Shown here: in pieces, positions 56,359-63,837 of the stretch
Layout: every line of letters starts with the position of its first letter
How positions within the stretch are numbered: the stretch's first letter is position 1
Assembly: GCA_016278415.1 (NCBI GenBank)
Contig: JADQBV010000231.1
Coordinates: 1-63,837, forward strand
DNA length: 63,837 nucleotides
Direction: 5' to 3'
Origin: Halanaerobiales bacterium
GTDB lineage: Bacteria; Bacillota_F; Halanaerobiia; Halanaerobiales; DTU029
The notes under the pieces: model-generated
Told to the model about the DNA's origin: nothing
Databases searched by the model: none
Seen by the model: only the letters and a program-made list of their open reading frames with translations
Made by a program: the position numbers and the translations under genes

Positions 56359-58368
56359 TTATTTCCGACTGCGTAATTCCTCTTCAAACTCTTTAATCTC
56401 ATCCCTGATCTGAGCAGCTAATTCAAAAGCTAGGTTATCTGCTGCCTCTTTCATCTCTTCTTCTAATTCTAGAATCATATTCTCAATTTCAATTCTAGAT
56501 AATTCTTTAATCTCATCTTCACTCTCAGCAGTTCTATAATCAACCTTCTCTTCACTTACTACCATCTCAACCGGCCTCAATACATCTCGGACGGGTTTAA
56601 CGATTGTCTGCGGGGTAATATTATTATCCTGATTAAATTTCTCCTGTATTTCCCTTCTTCTATTAGTTTCACTTATAGCCTTCTTCATAGAATCAGTAAT
56701 ACGGTCAGCATACATAATAACCTTTCCTTCTACATTACGAGCAGCTCGTCCAATCGTTTGAATCAAAGCCCTCTCTGAACGCAAGAATCCCTCTTTATCA
56801 GCATCAAGAATAGCAACCAAGGATACTTCCGGGAGGTCAAGTCCTTCCCGTAGTAGGTTTATTCCTACCAATACATCAAACTCACCTAAACGTAAATCTC
56901 TGATAATTTCAGACCTTTCAATTGTATCTATATCTGAATGAAGATACCTAACCTTAATACCTGCTTCTGCTAAAAATTCTGTCAGGTCTTCAGACATCCT
57001 TTTAGTAAGTGTCGTAACCAAAACTCGTTCTTTTTTATTAATTATTCGCCTAATCTCTTCTAGTAAATCATCTATTTGTCCCTTTATAGGCCGGACCTCT
57101 ACTTCAGGGTCAAGCAATCCTGTAGGTCTAATAATCTGCTCTACTATCTGTTGACTATGTTCCAGTTCATAGGGTCCTGGAGTAGCAGAGACATAAATAG
57201 CCTGAGGAACCACTGCTTCAAATTCTTGAAAATTCAATGGTCTATTATCAAGGGCTGAAGGCAGTCTAAAACCATAATCAACTAATTTCTCTTTACGAGA
57301 ACGGTCACCTGCATACATTCCACCAATTTGTGGAATAGTCATATGTGATTCATCTATAACTACTAGAAAATCATCTTTAGGAAAATAATCCAATAAAGCC
57401 ATCGGACGAGAACCAGGCTTCCTTCCAGCTAGGTGTCTAGAGTAGTTTTCTATTCCAGAACAGAATCCCATTTGTGTTAACATTTCAAGATCATATCTAG
57501 TTCTTTGTTCAAGGCGTTGGGCCTCCAGCAATTTATTTTGGCTGTTTAATTCATAAAGTCGTTCTTCTAACTCTTCATTTATTGTAACAAGGGCCTTTTT
57601 GACTTTATCTTCAGGTGTTACAAAGTGACTGGCAGGATAGATAGTTATTTCCTGGAATTCTCCTAATATCTCTCCTGTTAAGGTATCTATTTTTGTAATC
57701 CGCTCAATCTCATCACCAAAAAGTTCTACCCGGATGGCAATATCATCATAGGCCGGGAATATTTCCATTACATCACCTTTAACACGGAAATGCCCTCTAG
57801 TAAGGGACATGTCATTTCTATTGTACTGCATTAGGGTAAGTTCCCGTAGAATCTCTTCTCGCTCTTTAATCTGACCAACCTCCATATGAGTGGATAAATC
57901 AAGGTAATTAGCTGGATCACCTAGACCATAAATACAGGATACACTGGCCACAATCAATACATCTCTTCTTTCAAAAAGAGACATAGTTGCTGCCAGTCGT
58001 AATCTCTCCACATCCTCATTAATAGAAGAGTCTTTTTCAATATAGGTATCAGTCTGAGGTACATATGCCTCTGGTTGATAGTAATCGTAATAGCTAACAA
58101 AATACCCTACAGTATTATCAGGGAAGTATTCCATAAATTCACTAGTCAACTGGGCTGCAAGTGTTTTATTATGGGCAATTACCAGTGTTGGTTTGTTAAT
58201 CTTTTCTATAACTGATGCCATAGCAAAAGTCTTACCTGTACCCGTAGCCCCTAGTAAGGTTTGATGGCGATAGCCTTTATCAATACCTTTAGCTAGCTTT
58301 TTAATAGCTTCCGGTTGATCACCTTGAGCTTTATATGGAGCAACTAGCCTAAAATTTCTCTCTTTCAT
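56359..58368 (-). CDS. uvrB: Excinuclease ABC subunit B
   Basis: The protein is 669 residues from the ATG at 58368 (AAGGGTG upstream); the GTG at 58377 lies in that site. Walker A GATGTGKT is at residues 40-47, the beta-hairpin region follows ([20 protein letters not shown]), then ESHMT, helicase motifs [17 protein letters not shown] and QTIGRAARN, and a C-terminal UVR motif. UvrB unwinds and marks damage for UvrC. A long repeat-containing gap precedes it. Confidence 0.97.
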   Translation of the reverse strand: MKERNFRLVAPYKAQGDQPEAIKKLAKGIDKGYRHQTLLGATGTGKTFAMASVIEKINKPTLVIAHNKTLAAQLTSEFMEYFPDNTVGYFVSYYDYYQPEAYVPQTDTYIEKDSSINEDVERLRLAATMSLFERRDVLIVASVSCIYGLGDPANYLDLSTHMEVGQIKEREEILRELTLMQYNRNDMSLTRGHFRVKGDVMEIFPAYDDIAIRVELFGDEIERITKIDTLTGEILGEFQEITIYPASHFVTPEDKVKKALVTINEELEERLYELNSQNKLLEAQRLEQRTRYDLEMLTQMGFCSGIENYSRHLAGRKPGSRPMALLDYFPKDDFLVVIDESHMTIPQIGGMYAGDRSRKEKLVDYGFRLPSALDNRPLNFQEFEAVVPQAIYVSATPGPYELEHSQQIVEQIIRPTGLLDPEVEVRPIKGQIDDLLEEIRRIINKKERVLVTTLTKRMSEDLTEFLAEAGIKVRYLHSDIDTIERSEIIRDLRLGEFDVLVGINLLREGLDLPEVSLVAILDADKEGFLRSERALIQTIGRAARNVEGKVIMYADRITDSMKKAISETNRRREIQEKFNQDNNITPQTIVKPVRDVLRPVEMVVSEEKVDYRTAESEDEIKELSRIEIENMILELEEEMKEAADNLAFELAAQIRDEIKEFEEELRSRK

Positions 58369-58882
58369 CTTTTTCACCCTTTATATCTAACATCCTTAGT
58401 CTATTTTATCCTTTAATATATCTTGATTTTACTGTGTTCATATCCTTCAAGACATTAATCATCTAATATCCAAAGATGCCCATATTATCAATCGCTATAT
58501 AAATTAATATAGCGAATAAAGTAATAATACAATATTATAAACTCAAAAACAAGTAAACTGTATACAAATAATATTCTTAGTATAAACAAATTATATATTA
58601 CATTATTTATAGTTACATTATTATAGTCCACTTTGCTATATAAAGATAGCATAATTTCCAAATAGCGAATATATGTTCACTAAATTATTATAGCATTTAT
58701 TAATCATATTGTCCAGGAAATATTAGGGATTTTAATTTAGCTTTCAGTCATCTCTGTCAATTTTCATTTCAAAGGCTTTCTTATCAAGGTTATCGAGTAA
58801 GATTGTTATTAAGATTATTATTAAGGTTATTAATAAGATTGTTATCGAGATGTATTATTAAGATTATTCATTACCTTATTGA
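58369..58882. other. AT-rich intergenic region with small repeats
   Basis: These are 514 bases without a supported gene. They contain a hairpin CGCTATAT...ATATAGCG at about 58491-58515 and a stretch of degenerate TTATTAAGATTG-like units at about 58795-58870. They should include the uvrB promoter, for which I see no clear consensus boxes. Confidence 0.5.
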
Positions 58883-59341
58883 TCAGAAAAGTCTACGGGC
58901 GCCTGCATACTTAGCACGCCAAAATCGACGTTCAAAACTGTCGACACTTACCTCTTTGTCAATTAATACATGAAGAAAATGCCTATCATCAAGCATAACT
59001 CCAGTATGTGTCACTACATTCTTATATAACCTGAAGTAAGGAACATCCAAGATTTGAAGCTCTCGGTAATGCCCCACCTCTTCTCCTAATAATTTCAAAC
59101 CATTTACATACCTATCTGGTTCGATTTTATACCAATCATCTGGGATAATGCCTTTATTGTCATCTATAGGCAAATCTACTCCCATTTCTTTAAAAAATAA
59201 ATATATTAGACCTAAACAATCCACCCCATCATATGATCGGCCATTATGTAGATATGGGATTCCAGCTAATCTCTCCCTAACCTCCCAGACCCTTTCCTTA
59301 ACAGCATCATAATTTTCACTTAAATACTCACTAAAGTCCAC
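58883..59341 (-). CDS. NlpC/P60-family protein
   Basis: The protein is 152 residues, starting at GTG 59341 behind GAGAGGGTGG. The catalytic-Cys motif is GVDCLGLIYLFFKE and the following His lies in VVTHTGVMLDDRHFLHV, an arrangement like phage-tail and cell-wall NlpC/P60 peptidases. No signal peptide is present, so it may act in the cytoplasm or be released with phage-like or toxin structures. It is the last intact gene before the decayed RHS zone. Confidence 0.78.
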   Translation of the reverse strand: MDFSEYLSENYDAVKERVWEVRERLAGIPYLHNGRSYDGVDCLGLIYLFFKEMGVDLPIDDNKGIIPDDWYKIEPDRYVNGLKLLGEEVGHYRELQILDVPYFRLYKNVVTHTGVMLDDRHFLHVLIDKEVSVDSFERRFWRAKYAGARRLF

Positions 59342-59452
59342 AAAACCACCCTCTCATTAATTTAATAAAGAATACTCAGGCTCTTCATTATCTATCTTAT
59401 TCAAGAAGGTGGTTAATTGACATTATAAAAGCCGCCGATAAAATTAACTATA

Positions 59453-59727
59453 TCAACAGCTTAAATCAAATTTTATTATTTTATGAGTGATTTGTTTAAA
59501 TGAATAGTTTGTACTGCCTACTTTTTCTTCACTTGCTATTTTAGCCAATTCATCTTTACTAACTCCATTCTTGGCATTCATTATAAATTTTACTACAACT
59601 TCAAAATATTCGATTGATGTCTCTTTATCATTTAGTTTCCTCAAATAACTCTATTAATCCCCTTATTTCACTTTTAAATAAATTGTTATCTACAAATATA
59701 TATCTAAGTAACTATAAAAATATCCTC
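59453..59727 (-). pseudogene. Remnant of an Rpn/PD-(D/E)XK nuclease-family transposase-like gene
   Basis: In one frame FVDNNLFKSEIRGLIELFEE runs to TK and a stop. One base over, NDKETSIEYFEVVVKFIMNA continues through KNGVSKDELAKIAS to a stop at 59453. Joined, these resemble the C-terminal part of Rpn-type recombination-promoting nuclease proteins (EYFEVVV+(Y/F)IMNA). At least two frameshifts are needed and the nuclease core is missing. A start at TTG 59644 gives a 63-residue open frame that is probably not a gene. Confidence 0.5.
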
Positions 59728-59731
59728 AGTT

Positions 59732-59881
59732 GATCATACTCATACTCCCAATATTCCTCACCTTCAGGATCAATAGTGACACTATCTCCTGATATTGTGT
59801 AACTTGTACCTTTTTTAAGTAGGTTTCCATTGTCATCATAAATATAGGCATATTTGCCGTTACTCTTTAGTCTAATGGAAT
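59732..59881 (-). pseudogene. Displaced fragment of RHS-repeat coding sequence
   Basis: It encodes NSIRLKSNGKYAYIYDDNGN and onwards to EYWEYEYDQL, about 90% identical at the DNA level, by my manual alignment, to 63632-63781 within the RHS gene at the right edge. It is cut off on one side by the nuclease relic and on the other by the transposase relic, so it is a duplicated or excised RHS segment. Confidence 0.85.
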
Positions 59882-59938
59882 TAGTATTAATCCTTTATGG
59901 ACATTATTTATTATAATGTCAAATTGATTTATATAAAT

Positions 59939-59993
59939 GTAAGCGTCAAACAGAGCCCACCTAGAAAAAGCGAGGGCTCTGTTTGACGCTTAC
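59939..59993. repeat. 20-bp perfect fold-back palindrome at the transposase relic
   Basis: GTAAGCGTCAAACAGAGCCC (59939-59958) is the exact inverse of GGGCTCTGTTTGACGCTTAC (59974-59993), with a 15-nt spacer. The right arm is in frame with transposase-like coding sequence (RALFDAYESLELAYSTYFNW), so the left arm is an inverted copy of coding DNA. Confidence 0.85.
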
Positions 59994-60813
59994 GAATCTC
60001 TTGAACTAGCCTATTCCACATATTTTAATTGGAGTTATAGAGCAAAAAATTAAGAGCTTAAAGATACATCATCTAAGATTGATAATTCTCCTAATCAAAC
60101 AAGTATTGATCAGTTAATACTGCTTTAAAAGCAATATTAAAACATTTAGACTGGAGTGGTAAAAAGATAGGTCAATTTCTTATCCGGGAAAAAATTTGTT
60201 ATCTCTCTCCATCCACTATAAATAGAATTAAAAATGTTTTAACTGAGTATCTTAAAGAAAGCGATTTTAATATTTACCAGCGTTATGAATTCATTAAACC
60301 CATTGACTGTTGGCCTTTAGATTTTATGGGGTTTAAATGGAAAGGCAAAAAACTATATCTAAGCTTTATCCTTGATGATCACAGTAGATATATTCTCGAT
60401 TGGGGTATAACTTCTAGTGCTACATTTGAGTTTGACAAAGATTTATTAAGCAAGAATTTTAAGCAATATGGTAAACCTAAAGTGATAAAATCAGATAATG
60501 GACCACAGTTTAGAAAGCAATTTAGAAAATTCTTAAAATCTTGGGATATTATTCATCATTCTAATCCTGTATATACTTCAACTTATAATGGTAAGACAGA
60601 GCTTAAATATAAAGATATTCAAACAATAATTGAGCATAATGGTGTAGATGAAAAAAGTTTAGTAGAGTTATTTGCTATTATTGGCAATACATTTTATGAA
60701 CATAACCACATAAGACCTCATCAAAACCTTGGGGTGCTACGCCGTATCAGAGTTATAATAATTTTGATGCTAAAGTAAGAGCAAGAATGGAAGCTTTTAA
60801 AAAACATAAATAA
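59940..60813 (+). pseudogene. Degenerate rve-type DDE transposase (insertion sequence remnant)
   Basis: The frames together read an N-terminal LEKARALFDAYESLELAYST, a stop near 60054, then LKAILKHLDWSGKKIGQFL and an integrase core: PLDFMGFKWKGKK, LDDHSRYI, KVIKSDNGPQFRK, STYNGKTELKYKD and HNHIRPHQNLG (Asp, Asp and Glu visible). A one-base loss in GGGG near 60732 breaks the last 25 residues (ATPYQSYNNFDAKVRARMEA), which end at 60813. At least three lesions show it is dead. It was inserted within RHS-related DNA. Confidence 0.82.
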
Positions 60814-61249
60814 TAGTATCTCTATCCATATCAGATAGTTTATTTACAGCTTTTACCGCAGCATATCCTGAAGCTACATCTAATGCAATTTCTCCTCCTA
60901 TATCACCTAACATATAAGCTCTACCATTAGCATCTGCTTCTGTAAATCTATTAGCATAATCAGCACCAGCATCATAGGCCAAACCACCAATTTCATAACC
61001 TAGCTTCTGTACAAAAGTACTAGGCATATTCCAATTATTAGCTCTATCCACCATTACTGAAGACATTTGATATATGCTAGATGCAGTACCTTTAATATTA
61101 GTAACCATGGAATATACGCCAACCACATTATTAACTACAGAATGCATTCCACCCTGTAAGAAGTTAGTGACCACAGTATCATCGTAAGGATCATTATATT
61201 CATAATTTGAATCAGTAACAGCCCTCGAGTTACCTAGTGAGTGTATCAT
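60797..61249 (-). pseudogene. Orphan C-terminal cassette of an RHS-family protein, truncated
   Basis: The open frame is 150 codons. It begins within an RHS-like motif (HSLGNSRAVTDSNYEYNDPY) without the preceding core. It continues into a tail (VVGVYSMVTNIKGTASSIYQ, LGYEIGGLAYDAGADYANRF, GEIALDVASGYAAVKAVNKL) typical of the pre-toxin part of polymorphic RHS proteins. It then runs into the transposase relic, where its last codons are foreign. It is probably a displaced alternative tail, silent unless recombined onto an RHS core. Confidence 0.65.
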
Positions 61250-61280
61250 AATACCCAGTAGGACTGATTACATATGAGTT

Positions 61281-61484
61281 TTAACTAAAATATAAAATTA
61301 TATATATAGAACCAATTAACCCCACTAAAAATATTATTAGCATCATAATTGTTCTTTTCTTACCATAAACAATTAAAAATTCCTTTATATTTATTAATAA
61401 ATATAAAGAAAACACAAAACAAAAAATAATAGCTACTATAAAAACACCTGGAAGTATATTTAGAATAAATTTAATAATTGTCAT
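61281..61484 (-). CDS. Small two-helix membrane protein
   Basis: The protein is 67 residues with two hydrophobic helices (about residues 5-32 and 44-65) and a basic loop (KEFLIVYGKKRT). It overlaps the end of the TPR gene by 14 bp, and AAGGGAG lies right at its ATG. Position after an RHS tail and TPR gene makes it a candidate immunity or accessory protein, unproven. I know no family match. Confidence 0.6.
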   Translation of the reverse strand: MTIIKFILNILPGVFIVAIIFCFVFSLYLLINIKEFLIVYGKKRTIMMLIIFLVGLIGSIYIILYFS

Positions 61485-62247
61485 CTCCCTTATTCAAACT
61501 ATTTTTTACTTCCTTATAAAAGTCGAATAATTTTTTACTACCATCATATTTCTTTAAAACTTTAAGAATTTGATATGATTTTTTGTTATTTCCTTTTTTA
61601 TATTCTAACCTAGCTTGAGCAAACATAGAGGGTATATACCCTCTATGTTTGCTTTTTAAAATATTTAAATATTTTTCTGCCTTATCAAGATTATCTAAAT
61701 ACAAATAAATATCCACAATACCCATGAGAGCTTGTTTAGATGATACATTACTTAAATTTAACGCAATTATAAATTTCTTTATTGCTTTATTATATTTTTC
61801 CCTTTTATAATACATAGTACCAAGAGCAATATATGCATCTTCATTAGAAGCATTATCGTTAATTAGTTTATTTGAATAACTTTTAACTAAATCAAAATCA
61901 TCAGTTGCTAAACCTAATCCAATAATAATTTCATAAACTCTTTCATCCTCATTCTCCTGTTTTAAAAAATTAATTGCTTCTTGATAATGTTCTAGTTTAA
62001 TTAATGTATCAACCTTGAGTTCCACTAATTTTTTATATTGGTTTTTATCGTCAGCTAAATTCATTGCTTTATTGATATAATCAAGTGCATTTGTGTAATT
62101 AGCTGATGATTTATTTATTTGTGCCAGTATATATTTAACTTTCCAATCATTTTCTTTATCAAGGTTATAGAAAATTTTCTTTGAAATTTTATATAACCCA
62201 AGTTTATAGAAAATAACGCCTATATAATACTTTATAATTGTAAAAAT
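61471..62247 (-). CDS. TPR-repeat protein encoded directly after the RHS gene
   Basis: The frame is open and TPR-like from 62247, which precedes the first ATG (62064) by 61 codons: NALDYINKAMNLADDK, YQEAINFLKQENED, NEDAYIALGTMYYKREKYNK and KAEKYLNILKSKHRGYIPSM. There is no ATG, GTG or TTG at the ideal position. AUU at 62247 lies 8 nt after AAGGAG, which is itself in the last codons of the RHS gene. If so the product is 258 residues. Placement suggests a partner or immunity role for the RHS tail. Confidence 0.75.
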   Translation of the reverse strand: MFTIIKYYIGVIFYKLGLYKISKKIFYNLDKENDWKVKYILAQINKSSANYTNALDYINKAMNLADDKNQYKKLVELKVDTLIKLEHYQEAINFLKQENEDERVYEIIIGLGLATDDFDLVKSYSNKLINDNASNEDAYIALGTMYYKREKYNKAIKKFIIALNLSNVSSKQALMGIVDIYLYLDNLDKAEKYLNILKSKHRGYIPSMFAQARLEYKKGNNKKSYQILKVLKKYDGSKKLFDFYKEVKNSLNKGDDNY

Positions 62248-62249
62248 TT

Positions 62250-63837
62250 TTAATTCTCCTTTCCTAAAATTCTTAACATATTTTTATCTACATATCGCAT
62301 TCTACCAGTATCTTTTTGATAATATATTCCATATTTTGAATATCTTGATTTGCTTAACTGACTTATAGTTTCATCCCCAACAGGTAAATTATAAGCAAAT
62401 ACAATAGATACAACATTTAATGACATACCTATTGCAGGAGTAAATGTACCTATACCTTCACCTGTTGTCGAAATGAAGTTATTTGATTTTACAAATATAT
62501 TTTCAGCAAAATATTTTGCAAAAGATTTAGGAGTACCTTTTATAGCATTAACCCATGCTTTATTCATACCAGTTAATACTCTACCCTTCTTTAGATAAGG
62601 CAAAAATTCTTTAATAAATACAGAGCTAGATTTAACAACAGTAGTTCCTGAAGCTGTCGCTGCAGACGATGTTAATTTTGTACCTATGCCCACAGTTAGG
62701 TTTTTAACATTTAATCCAGACATTTTATTCAAATTATATCTATTCTCTTTTATACCATGCATGTTTCCCATAACATCAGGAAAAAATAATTCTTGGCCCG
62801 GATTGATTTCATTCGCATCTTCCAGTTGATTTATATCTGCGACTAAATTAGTTAAGTTATTAATAACGTTCATAGCATCTTTTCTAGGTCCATATCTATA
62901 ATCTGTATCATACATTGTGTCTACTATTTCACTCAATGTATCTCCTTTATTAACATCATAATATTTTCCATAGAATGTTAGGTCTCCTATACTCATTGTT
63001 CTATTTGCCTCTGCTTTTTCATGTTCTTCTATTAATGACTTAGTATTTATTGGACCAATAGGCATATGCCCACTAGGATCCACATAAACCAACGGGTTAT
63101 TGGCAGTATAAATGTATAAGTTAAGTGTCTGAGGATTCTCCAACTCACCCTTATAACTATCCGCACTAGTAAACCTACCAATCTCTGCATCATACCAGCG
63201 TGCATTGTAGTAATACAGCCCAGTATCCTCTTCCAGATCCTTACCTGTAAACTTCTTCGCCTTCTGGAATCCCAATTCCCCTTCTTCCATAGTAAGACTA
63301 CCAAATGGAGTGTAATCACTACTCCAGACTATCTCAGCAGAAGAATTAGTTACAAGCACAGTACTGCCCAAGTGATCTGTATGATAGAAGTAAGTAGTAG
63401 TCTCTGCTGAGATGAGATTACCATCAACTCTAGCAAAGTGCTGCCCTCCTACATATATATACTCGGAATACTCGTCATTTTCCTGCTCATAAAGGATTGT
63501 ATCATTGATACCGAAGACATAATATGTCGTTGTATCATAGTTCTCCTTCTTGAGTCGAAGTCCTTTATGATTATATGTGTAATTTGCTATTATTACTCCA
63601 TTCTTCCTAACAGATATCAGTCTGTCCAGGAGATCATACTGATACTCCCAATATTCCTCACCTTCTGGATCGATAGTGACACTATCTCCTGATATTGTGT
63701 AACTTGTTCCTTTCTTGATTAAGTTACCATTATCATCATAGATATAAGCATATTTACCGTTACTCTTTAGCCTAATGGAATTGGAGTAATAGCTGTAATT
63801 AGTGGTTTCTGTATGTCTCTGTGATATGGTTGCTTCT
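62250..63837 (-). CDS. RHS-repeat protein, C-terminal part with LysM-like segment and variable tail (N-terminus beyond window)
   Basis: It is open from the right edge (partial) to 62250. YD-type repeats (GKYAYIYDDNGNLIKKG, NHKGLRLKKENYD, VGGQHFARVDGN) lead to the RHS core end YFYHTDHLGSTVLVTNSS, GLYYYNARWYDAEIGRFTSA and the boundary NPLVYVDPSGHMP. After it come a LysM-like stretch (YDVNKGDTLSEIVDTMYD, INPGQELFFPD) and about 160 residues of unrecognised tail. RHS cores wrap and deliver variable toxic tails. The tail's activity is unknown. Confidence 0.88.
   Translation of the reverse strand, partial: EATISQRHTETTNYSYYSNSIRLKSNGKYAYIYDDNGNLIKKGTSYTISGDSVTIDPEGEEYWEYQYDLLDRLISVRKNGVIIANYTYNHKGLRLKKENYDTTTYYVFGINDTILYEQENDEYSEYIYVGGQHFARVDGNLISAETTTYFYHTDHLGSTVLVTNSSAEIVWSSDYTPFGSLTMEEGELGFQKAKKFTGKDLEEDTGLYYYNARWYDAEIGRFTSADSYKGELENPQTLNLYIYTANNPLVYVDPSGHMPIGPINTKSLIEEHEKAEANRTMSIGDLTFYGKYYDVNKGDTLSEIVDTMYDTDYRYGPRKDAMNVINNLTNLVADINQLEDANEINPGQELFFPDVMGNMHGIKENRYNLNKMSGLNVKNLTVGIGTKLTSSAATASGTTVVKSSSVFIKEFLPYLKKGRVLTGMNKAWVNAIKGTPKSFAKYFAENIFVKSNNFISTTGEGIGTFTPAIGMSLNVVSIVFAYNLPVGDETISQLSKSRYSKYGIYYQKDTGRMRYVDKNMLRILGKEN

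Noticed and set aside
59453..59644. Independent 63-residue gene
   Set aside because: The coding pattern continues upstream in another frame, showing it is part of a decayed larger gene.

Overview
The window is AT-rich and looks like a chromosomal segment of a fermentative, anaerobic, nitrogen-fixing member of the Bacillota (Firmicutes). The evidence is the Gram-positive block rapZ-yvcK-whiA-cggR, an HPr kinase, and a clostridial-type nif cluster with two PII-like nifI genes between nifH and nifD and an extra segment in NifD. There are also ferredoxins, L-lactate dehydrogenase and no respiratory genes. A halanaerobial or clostridial host is my inference. Starts are often TTG or GTG behind strong Shine-Dalgarno sequences, and in a few genes the best-placed start would be AUU or AUA.

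Nearly everything is on the minus strand, so read right to left. Positions 1-5700 hold a partial cggR with a CggR-type operator, then whiA, yvcK (glmR), rapZ and a lipid kinase. Positions 5900-9900 hold a metal-cofactor-like cluster: two MinD-type ATPases carrying ferredoxin domains, two NifX-like proteins, a flavin reductase, a frameshifted Fur-family regulator and a DUF5320 protein. The DUF5320 promoter has consensus boxes and is flanked by a perfect inverted repeat. Positions 10150-15470 hold an MBL-fold hydrolase, a PHP phosphoesterase, a squalene/phytoene-synthase-like enzyme and a small plus-strand operon of DUF2089 and SHOCT-like proteins.

Positions 15600-28250 are the nitrogen-fixation region, in transcription order nifH, nifI1, nifI2, nifD, nifK, nifE, nifN, nifB (with a NifX-like tail), a frameshifted [2Fe-2S] ferredoxin, modA, modB and nifV. 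There is no modC. Structured intergenic sequences lie upstream of nifH, between nifH and nifI1, and between nifK and nifE. Positions 28700-40440 are an alpha-glucan and sugar-sensing region: a nucleotidyltransferase with a degenerate phosphohexomutase domain, a GT4 glycosyltransferase, a GH57 branching-enzyme-like protein, DUF4912, a CBM25-like protein, a DOMON-like surface protein, HprK and a ROK glucokinase.

Positions 40500-58400 carry glyA, ldh, a DUF1540 protein, a ferredoxin, larA, a HAD phosphatase, an ankyrin membrane protein, uvrC, a small coiled-coil protein, a GH65 phosphorylase, uvrA and uvrB. From 58900 to the right edge is a decayed accessory zone: an NlpC/P60 protein, a nuclease-like relic, duplicated RHS pieces, a broken DDE transposase with a fold-back palindrome, an orphan RHS tail, a small membrane protein, a TPR protein and the C-terminal part of an RHS-repeat protein that runs off the window.

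The less expected signals are a modular palindromic repeat family at three loci (one copy inside the nif operon), two frameshifted regulatory or redox genes (one at a canonical A_AAA_AAC slippery heptamer), and a polymorphic-toxin-like RHS locus with candidate partner genes.
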